This document shows positions 15,054 to 23,703 of a DNA stretch of 64,000 nucleotides, in pieces. The translations under genes and the position numbers were made by a program. Below the pieces are notes generated by a model. That model searched no databases and was not told the origin of the DNA. It was given only the letters and a program-made list of their open reading frames with translations. Numbering within the stretch: the stretch's first letter is position 1; every line of letters starts with the position of its first letter. Source of the stretch: Variovorax brevis (lineage in GTDB: Bacteria > Pseudomonadota > Gammaproteobacteria > Burkholderiales > Burkholderiaceae_C). The stretch is from NCBI RefSeq assembly GCF_030317105.1, contig NZ_JASZYG010000010.1, forward strand, positions 62,001 through 126,000, read 5' to 3'.

Positions 15054-15785
15054 TTGAAGATCCGGAACTCCATCGCCCTCGTGACCGGTGCCAACCGTGG
15101 CATCGGCCTGGAACTCGTGCAGCACCTGCTGGCCGCCGGCGCCAAAAAGGTCTACGCCACGGCGCGCGACACCACGGCGTTGAAAGACCTCGCCAAGTCG
15201 GATCCGGGCCGGCTCGAACTCATGAACCTGGACATCACCCGCGCGGACCAGATCGACGCCGTGAAGGCGCGCTGCACCGATGTCAACCTGCTCGTCAACA
15301 ACGCGGGCATCAACCGGCACCAGGGCTTTCTGTCGGCAGGCTCGCTGGAGCACGCGCAGGCCGAGGTCACGACCAACTACCTCGGCACGCTCGCGATGTG
15401 CCGCGCCTTTGCGCCGCAACTCAAGGGCGAGGGAGCCATCGTCAACATGCTGTCGATCCTGGCGAAGGCGACGATTCCAGGCATGGGTTCGCTGTGCGCC
15501 GCCAAAGCCGCAGGCCTGCGCATGACCGAAGGCGTGCGCGCCGAACTCGCGGCGCAAGGCACGCTGGTCGTGGCAGTGATGCCGGGCGCGGTCGACACCG
15601 ACATGAGCAAGGACTTCCAGGGGCCGATGTCGTCGCCCGCGGAAGTCGCCAAGGCCGTGCTCGCGGGCCTGGAGAAGGGCGACGAAGAGGTCTATGTGGG
15701 CGACTTCGCCGCGTGGATCAACGCCGGCATGGCCACTGACCCGAAGAGCATCGAGCGCGAGCTTGCAAAGTACCTGCCCCAATAG
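15054..15785 (+). CDS. SDR-family protein lacking the catalytic tyrosine
   Basis: A classical-size short-chain dehydrogenase (243 aa) with an intact cofactor site, VTGANRGIGLELVQ, and LLVNNAGI, plus the active-site Ser in VNMLSILAK. At the YxxxK position the sequence reads GSLCAAKAAG, so the Tyr is replaced by Leu147 while Lys151 is kept. It should bind NAD(P) but may not reduce carbonyls normally. The start codon is TTG at 15054 with AAAGA upstream; no ATG is available before the Rossmann strand. It lies 2 bp from the convergent LysR stop and is divergent from the dienelactone hydrolase fusion. Confidence 0.85.
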   Translation: MKIRNSIALVTGANRGIGLELVQHLLAAGAKKVYATARDTTALKDLAKSDPGRLELMNLDITRADQIDAVKARCTDVNLLVNNAGINRHQGFLSAGSLEHAQAEVTTNYLGTLAMCRAFAPQLKGEGAIVNMLSILAKATIPGMGSLCAAKAAGLRMTEGVRAELAAQGTLVVAVMPGAVDTDMSKDFQGPMSSPAEVAKAVLAGLEKGDEEVYVGDFAAWINAGMATDPKSIERELAKYLPQ

Positions 15786-15787
15786 GC

Positions 15788-16702
15788 TCAATCGAACTTC
15801 AGCGAGCTCAGGCGCGCCACGATGAGATCGTGCATCGCCTGCGCGGCGACCGAGAGGCTGCCTTCACGCCGCTGGATGAGGTAGACGGTTCGCGTCAACG
15901 AAGGCAATGGCATCGGACGCGTCACCAGCGTTTCGCGCCGGAAGTGGAACAGCGTCAGGGCCGGCACCACGCTGACGCCCAGCCCCGCCTCGACCAGCCC
16001 CATGACGGTTGCAAGGTGTTCCACCTCGAAGACGGCATTGAGCCGCAAGGGATGTAGTGCCGCATCCAGCGCCTGCCGAACGCTGCTGTTGCGCGCCATC
16101 TGGATGAAGGGCCAGGGCGCGATTTTTCTGACGGTCAGGCGTGGCTCGCTGGCCAGTGGATGGTCGGCGCGGCATACCAGATAAAAGCGATCGCTGCACA
16201 GCTTGCGGCTGCGCAGGTCGCTGTCGGCGGGTGCGGCGGCGCCCGCGGCGGCGAGCGCGAAGTCGGCGTGACCGCCGCGAACGAGCGCCACGCAGGCGTC
16301 CGACAACGCATCGTTCAGGTCGATGGTGATGCCGGGCCATGCCTGCATGAATTCCGCAAACACACCGGGCAGCCATCCTGCGGCCAATGAGGGAAGGGCG
16401 GCGATGCGCACGCGGCCCTTGCGCCGCTCGACATGGTCGGCCAGGTCATTCACGGCGCTGCCAAGGTCGTCCAGCAGGCGCCGCGCCGAGCCTTCGAACA
16501 GCCGGCCTTCTGGCGTCAGCAGCACGCTGCGCGTGTCGCGATCGAACAGGCGCGTGCCCAATGCGTCTTCCAGTCCGCGGATGAGCGCGCTGAACGCCGG
16601 CTGCGACAGGTGGCAGGTCTGCGCCGCCCGCGTGAAGTTGCGCTGGTCGGCCAGGGCAAGAAAGGCCCGCAGTTGTCGTGACGAGAGATCAGGTGTTTTC
16701 AT
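15788..16702 (-). CDS. LysR-family regulator of the AtuA-like cluster
   Basis: A 304-aa LysR regulator with N-terminal HTH (LRAFLALADQRNFTRAAQTC, LSQPAFSALIRGLEDALGTR) and a periplasmic-binding-protein-like effector domain. It is divergent from the AtuA-family gene, with a CAGAT-N6-ATCTG palindrome between them, so it most likely controls that cluster. The effector is unknown. Confidence 0.9.
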   Translation of the reverse strand: MKTPDLSSRQLRAFLALADQRNFTRAAQTCHLSQPAFSALIRGLEDALGTRLFDRDTRSVLLTPEGRLFEGSARRLLDDLGSAVNDLADHVERRKGRVRIAALPSLAAGWLPGVFAEFMQAWPGITIDLNDALSDACVALVRGGHADFALAAAGAAAPADSDLRSRKLCSDRFYLVCRADHPLASEPRLTVRKIAPWPFIQMARNSSVRQALDAALHPLRLNAVFEVEHLATVMGLVEAGLGVSVVPALTLFHFRRETLVTRPMPLPSLTRTVYLIQRREGSLSVAAQAMHDLIVARLSSLKFD

Positions 16703-16717
16703 TGGCTATTTGAAATC

Positions 16718-16733
16718 CAGATGAATTGATCTG
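16718..16733. promoter_or_regulatory. Candidate LysR operator
   Basis: Perfect inverted repeat CAGAT-N6-ATCTG in the 77-bp gap between the LysR gene and the divergent AtuA-like gene, surrounded by AT-rich sequence. Its location and dyad symmetry fit a LysR activation site; binding is inference. Confidence 0.5.
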
Positions 16734-16779
16734 AACTTTCGATTTTACGGATCACCACGCCACGCCTAGAGTGCAGGCC

Positions 16780-18159
16780 ATGCACACAGATCTTCCCCCG
16801 CTGCTTGTTGGATGCGCTGCCGGTTTTTCCGGAGACCGGACCGATGCGGCGGGCCCCGTCGTGGACACGCTCATCCGCCGGCTGGAGAGCGGCCCGGCCG
16901 GCCAGCGCGCCTTTCTCATCTTCGAAACGCTGGCCGAGCGCACGCTGGCACTGGCGCAACTGCGTCGGCGCGCCGATCCGCAGGCGGGCTACGAGCCCTT
17001 GCTGGACGCGATGCTGCGACCGGTGCTGGCGCGATGCCTGGCGCATGGCATCCGCATCGTGAGCAACTTCGGCGCGGCCAATCCGCGCGCGGCAGCGCGC
17101 CACATTGCCCGCATGGCGCGCGAACTGGGTGCCACGGCGCCGCACATCGCCGTCGTGGAAGGCGACGACCTGTCGTCACCAGAACATCTTGCGCTGCTTC
17201 GGCGCGAACTCGGCACACGGATGGAAGGCATCCGCCTCGTCAGCGCCAATGCGTACATCGGCGCGGAGCCCATCGCTGCCGCGCTCGATTCCGGCGCGCA
17301 GATCGTGGTCTGTGGCCGCGTGGCCGACCCCTCGCTCACCGTGGGGCCGGCGATGTCGCATTTCGGCTGGCGCGCCGACGACTGGCCACGCCTGGGACGC
17401 GCGACGATGGCCGGCCATCTGCTCGAATGCGGTGCGCAAGTCACGGGTGGCTACTTCGCCGACCCCGGCTTCAAGGACGTGCCGGGGCTCGCGGCCGTCG
17501 GCTTTCCCATCGCCGAGATCGATGCGGACGGCCACTGCACCATCGGCAAGGCCGACGGCACGGGTGGACTTGTCACCGAGGCCACCGTCAAGGAGCAACT
17601 GCTGTACGAAGTGCACGACCCCTTCGCCTACCTGACGCCCGATGTGGTTGCCGACATCTCGCAAGCCGAGGTGCGTGTGGTGGGGACGGATCGCGTGGCC
17701 TTGTCCGGCGTGCAGGGTCATGCGCGGCCCGGCGACTACAAGGTCAACGTCTGCCACGAAGGCGGATGGCTGGCCGAGGGCGAGATCTCCTATGCCGGGC
17801 CGCGTGCCGAAGCTCGCGCCCGACTCGCGGCCGATGTGCTGCGGCAACGCCTGGAAGGCCTGTCGCTGCGCGTGGACCTGATCGGTGCGATCAGCATCCT
17901 GGGCGACGATGCCGGACGCGCACTCGCGGCAACGCCCGATGCGGGCCTGCGCGATGTACGCCTGCGTGTCGCGGCGACGCATGAAGATCGCGCGCAAGCC
18001 GAGCGCCTGGCGCGTGAAGTGACTGCGCTCTACACCTGCGGCCCAGCGGGCGGCGGCGGCGTGCGAACCACGCTCACGCCGCGGCTCAACACCATCTCGT
18101 GCCTGCTGCCGCGCGATGCCGTGCCGGTGGGCTTCGAGCGCGTCGAGGAGGCCGTATGA
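16780..18159 (+). CDS. AtuA-family (acyclic terpene utilisation, DUF1446) protein
   Basis: A 459-aa protein of the AtuA family, named after the Pseudomonas citronellol/geraniol locus but widespread with unknown biochemistry. Recognisable stretches are CAAGFSGDRTDAAGPVVDTL, IVSNFGAANPRAAARH, VVCGRVADPSLTVGP, LLECGAQVTGGYFADPG, FPIAEIDADG and VKVNVCHEGG-like YKVNVCHEGGW. It overlaps the next gene by ATGA, so the two are translationally coupled. A TTT receptor follows, suggesting catabolism of an imported organic acid rather than terpenes. The in-frame GTG at 16771 is an alternative start. Confidence 0.85.
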   Translation: MHTDLPPLLVGCAAGFSGDRTDAAGPVVDTLIRRLESGPAGQRAFLIFETLAERTLALAQLRRRADPQAGYEPLLDAMLRPVLARCLAHGIRIVSNFGAANPRAAARHIARMARELGATAPHIAVVEGDDLSSPEHLALLRRELGTRMEGIRLVSANAYIGAEPIAAALDSGAQIVVCGRVADPSLTVGPAMSHFGWRADDWPRLGRATMAGHLLECGAQVTGGYFADPGFKDVPGLAAVGFPIAEIDADGHCTIGKADGTGGLVTEATVKEQLLYEVHDPFAYLTPDVVADISQAEVRVVGTDRVALSGVQGHARPGDYKVNVCHEGGWLAEGEISYAGPRAEARARLAADVLRQRLEGLSLRVDLIGAISILGDDAGRALAATPDAGLRDVRLRVAATHEDRAQAERLAREVTALYTCGPAGGGGVRTTLTPRLNTISCLLPRDAVPVGFERVEEAV

Positions 18160-18524
18160 ACACGAACATCGGGATGGTTCCGCTCTATCGCGCTGCCCAC
18201 GGCCGCACGGGCGACAAGGGCGACCGCTCCAACATCAGCGTGATCGCATGGCACGAAGCGCTGTATCCGTTGCTGGTCGAACAGGTGACGGCTGAGGCGG
18301 TGGCGGCACAGTTCCAGTTTCGCCGCCCCACGCGCGTGCAGCGCTTCCTGCTGCCGAATCTGCACGCCATGAATTTCGTGCTCGACGGCGTGCTGGATGG
18401 CGGCGTCAACGATGCGCTGAACCTGGACACGCACGGCAAGACCCTGTCCTTTCTCTTGCTCGACCTGCGCATTCGCGTGCCGCAAGAACTCCGGCATCTG
18501 CTCACCGGCCCCGATGAGGGCTGA
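18156..18524 (+). CDS. AtuA-associated ferredoxin-fold-like protein
   Basis: A 122-aa protein whose N-terminus, LYRAAHGRTGDKGDRSNISV, matches the small domain that accompanies AtuA proteins, either fused or as a separate gene. Downstream are FLLPNLHAMNFVLDGVLDGG and SLNLDTHGKTLSF-like NLDTHGKTLSFLLLDL. The ATG overlaps the upstream stop (ATGA), so the two proteins are probably made in equal amounts and form a complex. No enzymatic activity is assigned. Confidence 0.82.
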   Translation: MNTNIGMVPLYRAAHGRTGDKGDRSNISVIAWHEALYPLLVEQVTAEAVAAQFQFRRPTRVQRFLLPNLHAMNFVLDGVLDGGVNDALNLDTHGKTLSFLLLDLRIRVPQELRHLLTGPDEG

Positions 18525-18573
18525 CCGCGGGACGCCTCTTTCCATTTCACTCAAACCCCTCTGGAGACATACG

Positions 18574-19539
18574 ATGAATCGCTTTCCCCTCGTTGCGCTG
18601 GCTGCCGCACTCGCCATGGCGCCGCTGCTTGGCCAGGCACAGGCCTTTCCCGACAAGAGCATCACCTTCGTGGTGCCTTTCGCGGCGGGAACGGCCACGG
18701 ACCAGATTGCCCGTGCCCTTGGCAATGGTGTCTCGACTGAGTCGAAGCAGCCTGTCATCGTCGACAACAAGGCCGGCGCGAGCGGCTTCATCGCCGCACA
18801 GCAGGTCGCCAAGGCCGCGCCGGACGGCTACACCGTGCTCATCACCACCAACACCACGCATGCCGCCAACGAGCATCTGTTCAAGAAGCTTCCCTACGAT
18901 CCGGTGAAAGACTTCGCGCCGATTGCAGCGTTGGGCAAGGGCGGGCAGATCATGGTGGTCAATCCGGCGTTCCCTGCCAAGACAGTGGCCGAGTTCGTCG
19001 CGCTGGCCAGGAAGGAGCCGGGCAAGTACAGCTTCGGCAGCGGCAGTTCATCCAGCCGCATGGCGGGCGAACTGCTGCAGCAGATGGCGGACATCAAGCT
19101 GCTGCACGTGCCCTACAAGAGCAATACGCTCGCCGTCACCGACCTGCTGGGCGGCCAGATCAACATGATGATCACCGACGCGGCCACCGGCCTGCCGCAG
19201 ATCAAGGCAGGCAAGTTGCGTGCGCTGGGTGTTTCGAGTGACAAGCGCTCCCCGCTGGCGCCCGAGGTGCCCACGATTGCAGAGGCTGGCGTGAAGGGCT
19301 ACGAAATGGGCTACTGGTTCGCCGCGTATGCGCCGGCCAAGACCCCGCCCGCAGTCATCGCGCGACTGAACGAATTGTTGGTAAAGGCCGCGAAGAGCGA
19401 AGCGGCCAGGAAGGCGTTCTACGACCCGACGGGCACGGAAGTGTTCACCACAACGCCGGAGGGGCTCGCGAAGTTCCAGGCTGCGGAGTCGCAGAAGTGG
19501 GGCCGCATCGTCAAGGCTGCGGCGATCGAGGCGGAATAG
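18574..19539 (+). CDS. Tripartite tricarboxylate transporter receptor (Bug family)
   Basis: A 321-aa periplasmic receptor with a signal peptide ending in LLGQAQA. The Bug signature is ITFVVPFAAGTATDQIAR, followed by VDNKAGASGFIAAQQVAKA, DGYTVLITTNTTHAAN and PYKSNTLAVTDLLGGQINMM. GGAGA lies before the Met at 18574. Bug proteins bind small carboxylates or amides; no TctA/TctB permease genes are nearby, as is common in this family. Placement after the AtuA-like pair suggests it binds their substrate. Confidence 0.92.
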   Translation: MNRFPLVALAAALAMAPLLGQAQAFPDKSITFVVPFAAGTATDQIARALGNGVSTESKQPVIVDNKAGASGFIAAQQVAKAAPDGYTVLITTNTTHAANEHLFKKLPYDPVKDFAPIAALGKGGQIMVVNPAFPAKTVAEFVALARKEPGKYSFGSGSSSSRMAGELLQQMADIKLLHVPYKSNTLAVTDLLGGQINMMITDAATGLPQIKAGKLRALGVSSDKRSPLAPEVPTIAEAGVKGYEMGYWFAAYAPAKTPPAVIARLNELLVKAAKSEAARKAFYDPTGTEVFTTTPEGLAKFQAAESQKWGRIVKAAAIEAE

Positions 19540-19587
19540 TCGAACAGCGCGCGCAGAATGCACCCGGTTCAACGAAAGGAACGGGTG

Positions 19588-20490
19588 ATGCGGATGTCTG
19601 CTCAAGCTTGCTTCAAGTCAGCGGGTCGTGTTTTGCTCTTGGTGGCTCCGATCCTCGTGGGCGCCTGCGCGACGAGTCCATCCGCAGGTCTCGCCCCCAC
19701 GATTTCGGCCCAGCAGATTGCAGGGATCATCACCAGCCCCGACCGCACCGCCGCCGACCGCACGAACGACATCCGCCGCAAGCCCGAGCAAATGCTCGTC
19801 TTCATCGGCGTGCGTCCCGCCATGGTGGCACTGGATGTGAGCGCGGCTGGCGGCTACACGACGGAGTTGCTGGCGCGCGCGATAGGCCCGACGGGCACGG
19901 TGTATGGACAGATGCCACAGCGCGATCCGAACCGCGCGACACCGGCGCCATCCGCGCCCGAAGGAGTCTCGAATCCGGCCGCGATGCCGCCTGCCGCCGC
20001 CGCGCCTGCGGCGCCGACGGGGGCGCGTCCCTCATCGGCTGTGGCACTGGCCGATCGCAGTGCGCGGCTCAAGAGTGCCAACGTTCCCGCGGCGCCGATG
20101 GTCGCCGTGCCGCAGCGCTTTGAAGACCCGGTGCCTGCGGCCGTCGCCAATGGCGGGCTCGACCTGGTCACGCTGATGTTCAACTACCACGACATGGGGT
20201 TCATGGGCGTGGATCGAATGCAGATGGACAGGGCGATCTTTCGCGCGCTGAAGCCGGGCGGCATCTTCGTCGTTGCGGACCACGCGGGCCGTCCCGGCAC
20301 CGGCATCAGCGAGTCGGGCACGCTGCACCGGATCGAAGAGGCTTTTCTGCGCAAGGAAGTGGAAAGCGTGGGGTTCAGGTTGGTGGCGGAAGGCAATTTC
20401 CTGCGCAATCCCAATGATCCGCGCGACCGGAACACGCCAGAGCCGCCCCAGCCCAAAGACGAGTTCGTGCTCAAGTTCGTCAAGCCTTGA
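19588..20490 (+). CDS. Exported lipoprotein of the class I methyltransferase fold
   Basis: A 300-aa protein. It has a type II signal peptide (LLLVAPILVGACATSP; lipidated Cys in VGAC), then a methyltransferase-like part: MLVFIGVRPAMVALDVSAAGGYTTELL aligns with motif I, the SAM-binding loop being partly eroded (DVSAAGGY). A Pro/Ala-rich insert of about 50 residues follows, then GGLDLVTLMFNYHDMG, AIFRALKPGGIFVVADHAG and FRLVAEGNFLRNPNDP. Similar predicted methyltransferases with signal peptides exist in proteobacteria, but no SAM is known outside the cytoplasm, so the role is unclear. The start at 19588 has AAAGGA upstream; 19594 is an alternative. Confidence 0.75.
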   Translation: MRMSAQACFKSAGRVLLLVAPILVGACATSPSAGLAPTISAQQIAGIITSPDRTAADRTNDIRRKPEQMLVFIGVRPAMVALDVSAAGGYTTELLARAIGPTGTVYGQMPQRDPNRATPAPSAPEGVSNPAAMPPAAAAPAAPTGARPSSAVALADRSARLKSANVPAAPMVAVPQRFEDPVPAAVANGGLDLVTLMFNYHDMGFMGVDRMQMDRAIFRALKPGGIFVVADHAGRPGTGISESGTLHRIEEAFLRKEVESVGFRLVAEGNFLRNPNDPRDRNTPEPPQPKDEFVLKFVKP

Positions 20491-20493
20491 GAT

Positions 20494-20757
20494 TCACGCT
20501 TTCCGGTCACCCACCCGCTGCGCAATCCACAGCTCGAACTGCCGCTGCGCCTGCAGCCTGAATTCGTTGCGCGTCTGGTTGCAGATGGCGTGCGAGAGGC
20601 GGCGGTGCTTCTGCTTGCGCACGGTGCCGAAAGTGGAATCCAGCAGATGTTCGATGGTGGCCGAATCGGGTTGGCTGCGGGGTTCCGCAAAGTCCATCGG
20701 CAGGCCACACCAATGGCAGTTGCTGCCAAAAGAAGACTTCAATGCTTGCACGCTCAT
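20494..20757 (-). CDS. Small HNH-like zinc nuclease-fold protein
   Basis: An 87-aa protein with the layout of a short HNH endonuclease: CHWCGLPM gives one Cys pair, ATIEHLLD contains the candidate catalytic His, and HAICNQTRNEF gives a Cys and the Asn of the HNH consensus. The start at 20757 places the first Cys near residue 14; the frame remains open further upstream into the SRAP promoter. It converges on the methyltransferase-like gene with 3 bp between stops and is divergent from the SRAP gene. Target and activity unknown. Confidence 0.72.
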   Translation of the reverse strand: MSVQALKSSFGSNCHWCGLPMDFAEPRSQPDSATIEHLLDSTFGTVRKQKHRRLSHAICNQTRNEFRLQAQRQFELWIAQRVGDRKA

Positions 20758-20843
20758 GCCGCGAGTATCGCGCCTGGACATGCGCGGCCTCCGCATAGAC
20801 TTGCGTGCAAGCCCGAACGAAGCCACGAGGAGATCAGTTCCCC

Positions 20844-21581
20844 ATGTGCAGCCACTACATCAGCGAACGTCGACGTGCTTATTACCTCAAGCACTATGGC
20901 ATCGTGCTGCCGCCCAACTGGGAGGCGCCGCGCGGTACCTCGCATGTGTACCCCACGCAACTCGCACCCATCGTGCGCCGTCCGCCTGAACGCAGTTCGG
21001 GTGACGAAGCGGTGCCGCCATTCGAGGCGGTGATGGCGCACTTCGGATTGCTGCCGGGTTTCGCCAGGGACTTGAAGTACGGCGTGCGCACCTATAACGC
21101 GCGCACCGAAACAGTGGCTACATTGCCGAGCTTCAAGAGCGCATGGGCGAAGGCGCGCCACTGCATCGTGCCGTGCGAGGCCATCTACGAACCCGACTGG
21201 CGCAGCGGCAAGCATGTGCCCACACGCTTTGCGGCCGCCAACGACGAGACCTTCGGTGTCGCAGGTTTGTGGCAACCGTGGCGCGCGCCGACCGGTGAAT
21301 GGCTCACCAGCTTCGCGATGCTCACCGTCAACGCCGACGAGCACCCGCAGTTCAAGCACATGCACCGCTACGACCCCAAGCTCGCGCCCGACGCGCAGGA
21401 CAAGCGCATGGTCGTCATCCTGCCGGAAGCGCAGTACGCGCAATGGCTCGATGCAACGCCGGAGCAGTCGATGGATTTCATGAACCTCTACCCCGCCGAC
21501 CGCATCGACATGACCCCGGAGCCCCTGCCCGAAAAGGCCCCGCCGGCGAAGAAGGTACCCGACACGGGTTCCCTTTTCTGA
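20844..21581 (+). CDS. SOS response-associated peptidase (SRAP, YedK-like)
   Basis: Recognises abasic sites in single-stranded DNA and crosslinks to them through Cys2, protecting the lesion. The 245-aa protein starts MCSHYI, placing the catalytic Cys at position 2, which decides the start. Other SRAP residues are YNARTETVATLPSFKSAW (Asn and Arg contacts), RHCIVPCEAIYEPDW (Glu of the active site) and HMHRYDPK (conserved His). GAGGAG lies about ten bases before the ATG. It is larger than YedK by a C-terminal Pro/Lys-rich tail. Confidence 0.92.
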   Translation: MCSHYISERRRAYYLKHYGIVLPPNWEAPRGTSHVYPTQLAPIVRRPPERSSGDEAVPPFEAVMAHFGLLPGFARDLKYGVRTYNARTETVATLPSFKSAWAKARHCIVPCEAIYEPDWRSGKHVPTRFAAANDETFGVAGLWQPWRAPTGEWLTSFAMLTVNADEHPQFKHMHRYDPKLAPDAQDKRMVVILPEAQYAQWLDATPEQSMDFMNLYPADRIDMTPEPLPEKAPPAKKVPDTGSLF

Positions 21582-21741
21582 GACGTCGAGTGCAGCTTGC
21601 GACGAGGTGCTGCTAAAGGAGGCAATCCATTGCCAGCCCTTGTGGGACAAGGCTTTGGGACGATCACATGGTGGTTGTCCACAAGCTTGTCCACGTCGGA
21701 CGGGGACAGTTCGTCTCGAGTTCCGTTCCTGCGGGCGGCGA

Positions 21742-23544
21742 TCAGCGTCGGTGGTAAGTCGGTGCCCGCTCGTACACCGGTGTGTCGATGCCTTCCATTC
21801 GTGCCTTGAGTTGCAAGGCAAGAAACTGCGAGTAGTGGCGCGACTGGTGCAGGTTGCCGCCGTGGATCCACAACTGGTCGACTTGCGTTGGCTTCCACAT
21901 GTTGCGCAACTCGCCTTCCCACGGACCGGGGTCCTTGGGGGTGTCGGAGCCCAGGCCCCAGCACTTGCCGACCTTGTCTGCCACTTCGGGCGAGATGATG
22001 TTGGCAAGCCAGCCGTTCATCGAGCCGTAGCCCGTGGCATACACCAGCAGGTCGGCGGGCAACTCGGTGCCGTCCGTCAAGGTGACTGATCTCTCATTGA
22101 CGCGCTCGATGTTCACGCCGCTCTTGAGCTTGATGCTGCCGTTGGCCACCAGCTCCGACGCACCCACGTCGATGTAGTAGCCAGAGCCGCGGCGAAGGTA
22201 CTTCATGAACAGGCCCGAACCGTCGACGCCGAAGTCGAGCATGAAGCCTGCTTTTTCAAGGCGGCTGTACAGGTCGGCATCGCGCCGCTTCATCTCGTCG
22301 TAAACGGGAATCTGAAGCGCATGCATGATCTTGTAGGGCACCGACGCAAAGATCAGGTCGGCCTTGTGATGGTCGATGCCGTTCTTCACCGCCTGCTCCG
22401 AGTAGAGCCCGCCGAGCGCCAGTTCCATCAGCGAATCCGATGGCGCGATGTGCGTGGATGAGCGCTGGATCATCGTCACGTCGGCGCCGTTCTCCCACAG
22501 CGCTGCGCAGATGTCATGCGCCGAATTGTTGGAGCCCAGCACCACGCACTTCTTGCCCTTGTAGGCCTCGGGGCCGGGGTGCTTGCTGGAATGGTGCTGG
22601 TCGCCCTTGAAGTTCTCCGCGCCGGGAATCTCGGGAACGACTGGATAGCCCGACACGCCAAGCGCGAACACCAGTTGTTTGGGCCGCAGCACGACGTCCT
22701 TGCCGTCGCGCTCCACGGTCACTTCCCATTCCTTCTTCGCTTCGTCGAAGCGCGCCTTCTTCGCGGTGGTCGAGCCCCAGTAGTTGAGCTCCATGACCTT
22801 GGTGTACATCTCCAGCCAGTCGCCGATCTTGTCCTTGGGCGAGAACACGGGCCAGTGGTCGGGGAAGGGCAGGTAGGGCAGGTGGTCGTACCACACCGGA
22901 TCGTGCAGGCACAGCGACTTGTAGCGCTTGCGCCAGGAGTCGCCGGGCTTCTCGTTCCGCTCCACGATGATGGTCGGAACGCCCAACCGGCGCAGGCGCG
23001 CACCGAGCGCGATGCCGCCCTGGCCGCCGCCGATGATCACGACTTCGGGCTGCTTGGTGAAGCCCAGCGTCTGCCGTTCTTCTTCCAGCTTTTCGAGCCA
23101 GGTCTTGCGTCCCGGCAACTGGCCGTGCTCCGCGCCCTTGATGCGCTGCTCGCCGGTTTTTTCTTCATGGCCCTTGAGTTGGGTCATGGTCGTGAGCAGC
23201 GTCCATGCCTTGCCATTGCGAAGCCGAACATGGCCGCGCCCGCGCGCCACGCGCGTCTCGAAGGTGAACCATGCTTCGGTGATGCCATCGGCTTCAGTGG
23301 CATCGCCTTCGATGGCGAAGTTCGACGGCGCAACGTCCGCGAGGCGCGCCTTCAGCATGGCGCGGATGGCGTCGGGCCCTTCCTGCGTTCGTATGTTCCA
23401 GGTGAAGGCGACGAGGTCGCGCCAATAGCTGTCCGCTTCGAAGAGATCGACTGCGGCATCGACGTCGCCTTTGGCAAGCGCGTCGCCAAAGTCGGAAAAC
23501 CAGGTCTTGGCGGCCTGGGTCGGATCGGTGATCGTTTCAAGCAT
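21742..23544 (-). CDS. Flavin monooxygenase with N-terminal NTF2-like domain
   Basis: A 600-aa protein. Residues 1 to about 135 are an NTF2/SnoaL-like domain (WFSDFGDALAKGDVDAAVDLF, EGPDAIRAMLKARL). The rest is a class B flavoprotein monooxygenase: FAD Rossmann VVIIGGGQGGIALGARL, then LCLHDPVWYDHLPYLPFP, an FMO-type fingerprint FKGDQHHSSKH, an NADPH site CVVLGSNNSAHDI, and LLVYATGYGSMNGWL. The fusion layout is shared by a group of putative FMO/Baeyer-Villiger enzymes. The substrate is unknown. The start at 23544 has GGAGA upstream. A 160-bp gap separates it from the thioesterase gene, so it probably has its own promoter. Confidence 0.9.
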   Translation of the reverse strand: MLETITDPTQAAKTWFSDFGDALAKGDVDAAVDLFEADSYWRDLVAFTWNIRTQEGPDAIRAMLKARLADVAPSNFAIEGDATEADGITEAWFTFETRVARGRGHVRLRNGKAWTLLTTMTQLKGHEEKTGEQRIKGAEHGQLPGRKTWLEKLEEERQTLGFTKQPEVVIIGGGQGGIALGARLRRLGVPTIIVERNEKPGDSWRKRYKSLCLHDPVWYDHLPYLPFPDHWPVFSPKDKIGDWLEMYTKVMELNYWGSTTAKKARFDEAKKEWEVTVERDGKDVVLRPKQLVFALGVSGYPVVPEIPGAENFKGDQHHSSKHPGPEAYKGKKCVVLGSNNSAHDICAALWENGADVTMIQRSSTHIAPSDSLMELALGGLYSEQAVKNGIDHHKADLIFASVPYKIMHALQIPVYDEMKRRDADLYSRLEKAGFMLDFGVDGSGLFMKYLRRGSGYYIDVGASELVANGSIKLKSGVNIERVNERSVTLTDGTELPADLLVYATGYGSMNGWLANIISPEVADKVGKCWGLGSDTPKDPGPWEGELRNMWKPTQVDQLWIHGGNLHQSRHYSQFLALQLKARMEGIDTPVYERAPTYHRR

Positions 23545-23703
23545 TCCGTGTGTCTCCGTTCTTTGTTGGCTGGGCCTTTTTGCGCACGCAACCCCGGCGC
23601 AAAAGCACCGCTCGCGAGCGTAGTCCAACACTTGAATTAGAGACGCAAGAAATTGTTTTGTGGATGGCTGCCCGAAGGGGCCGCCCACTTCATCGGCCGG
23701 GCG

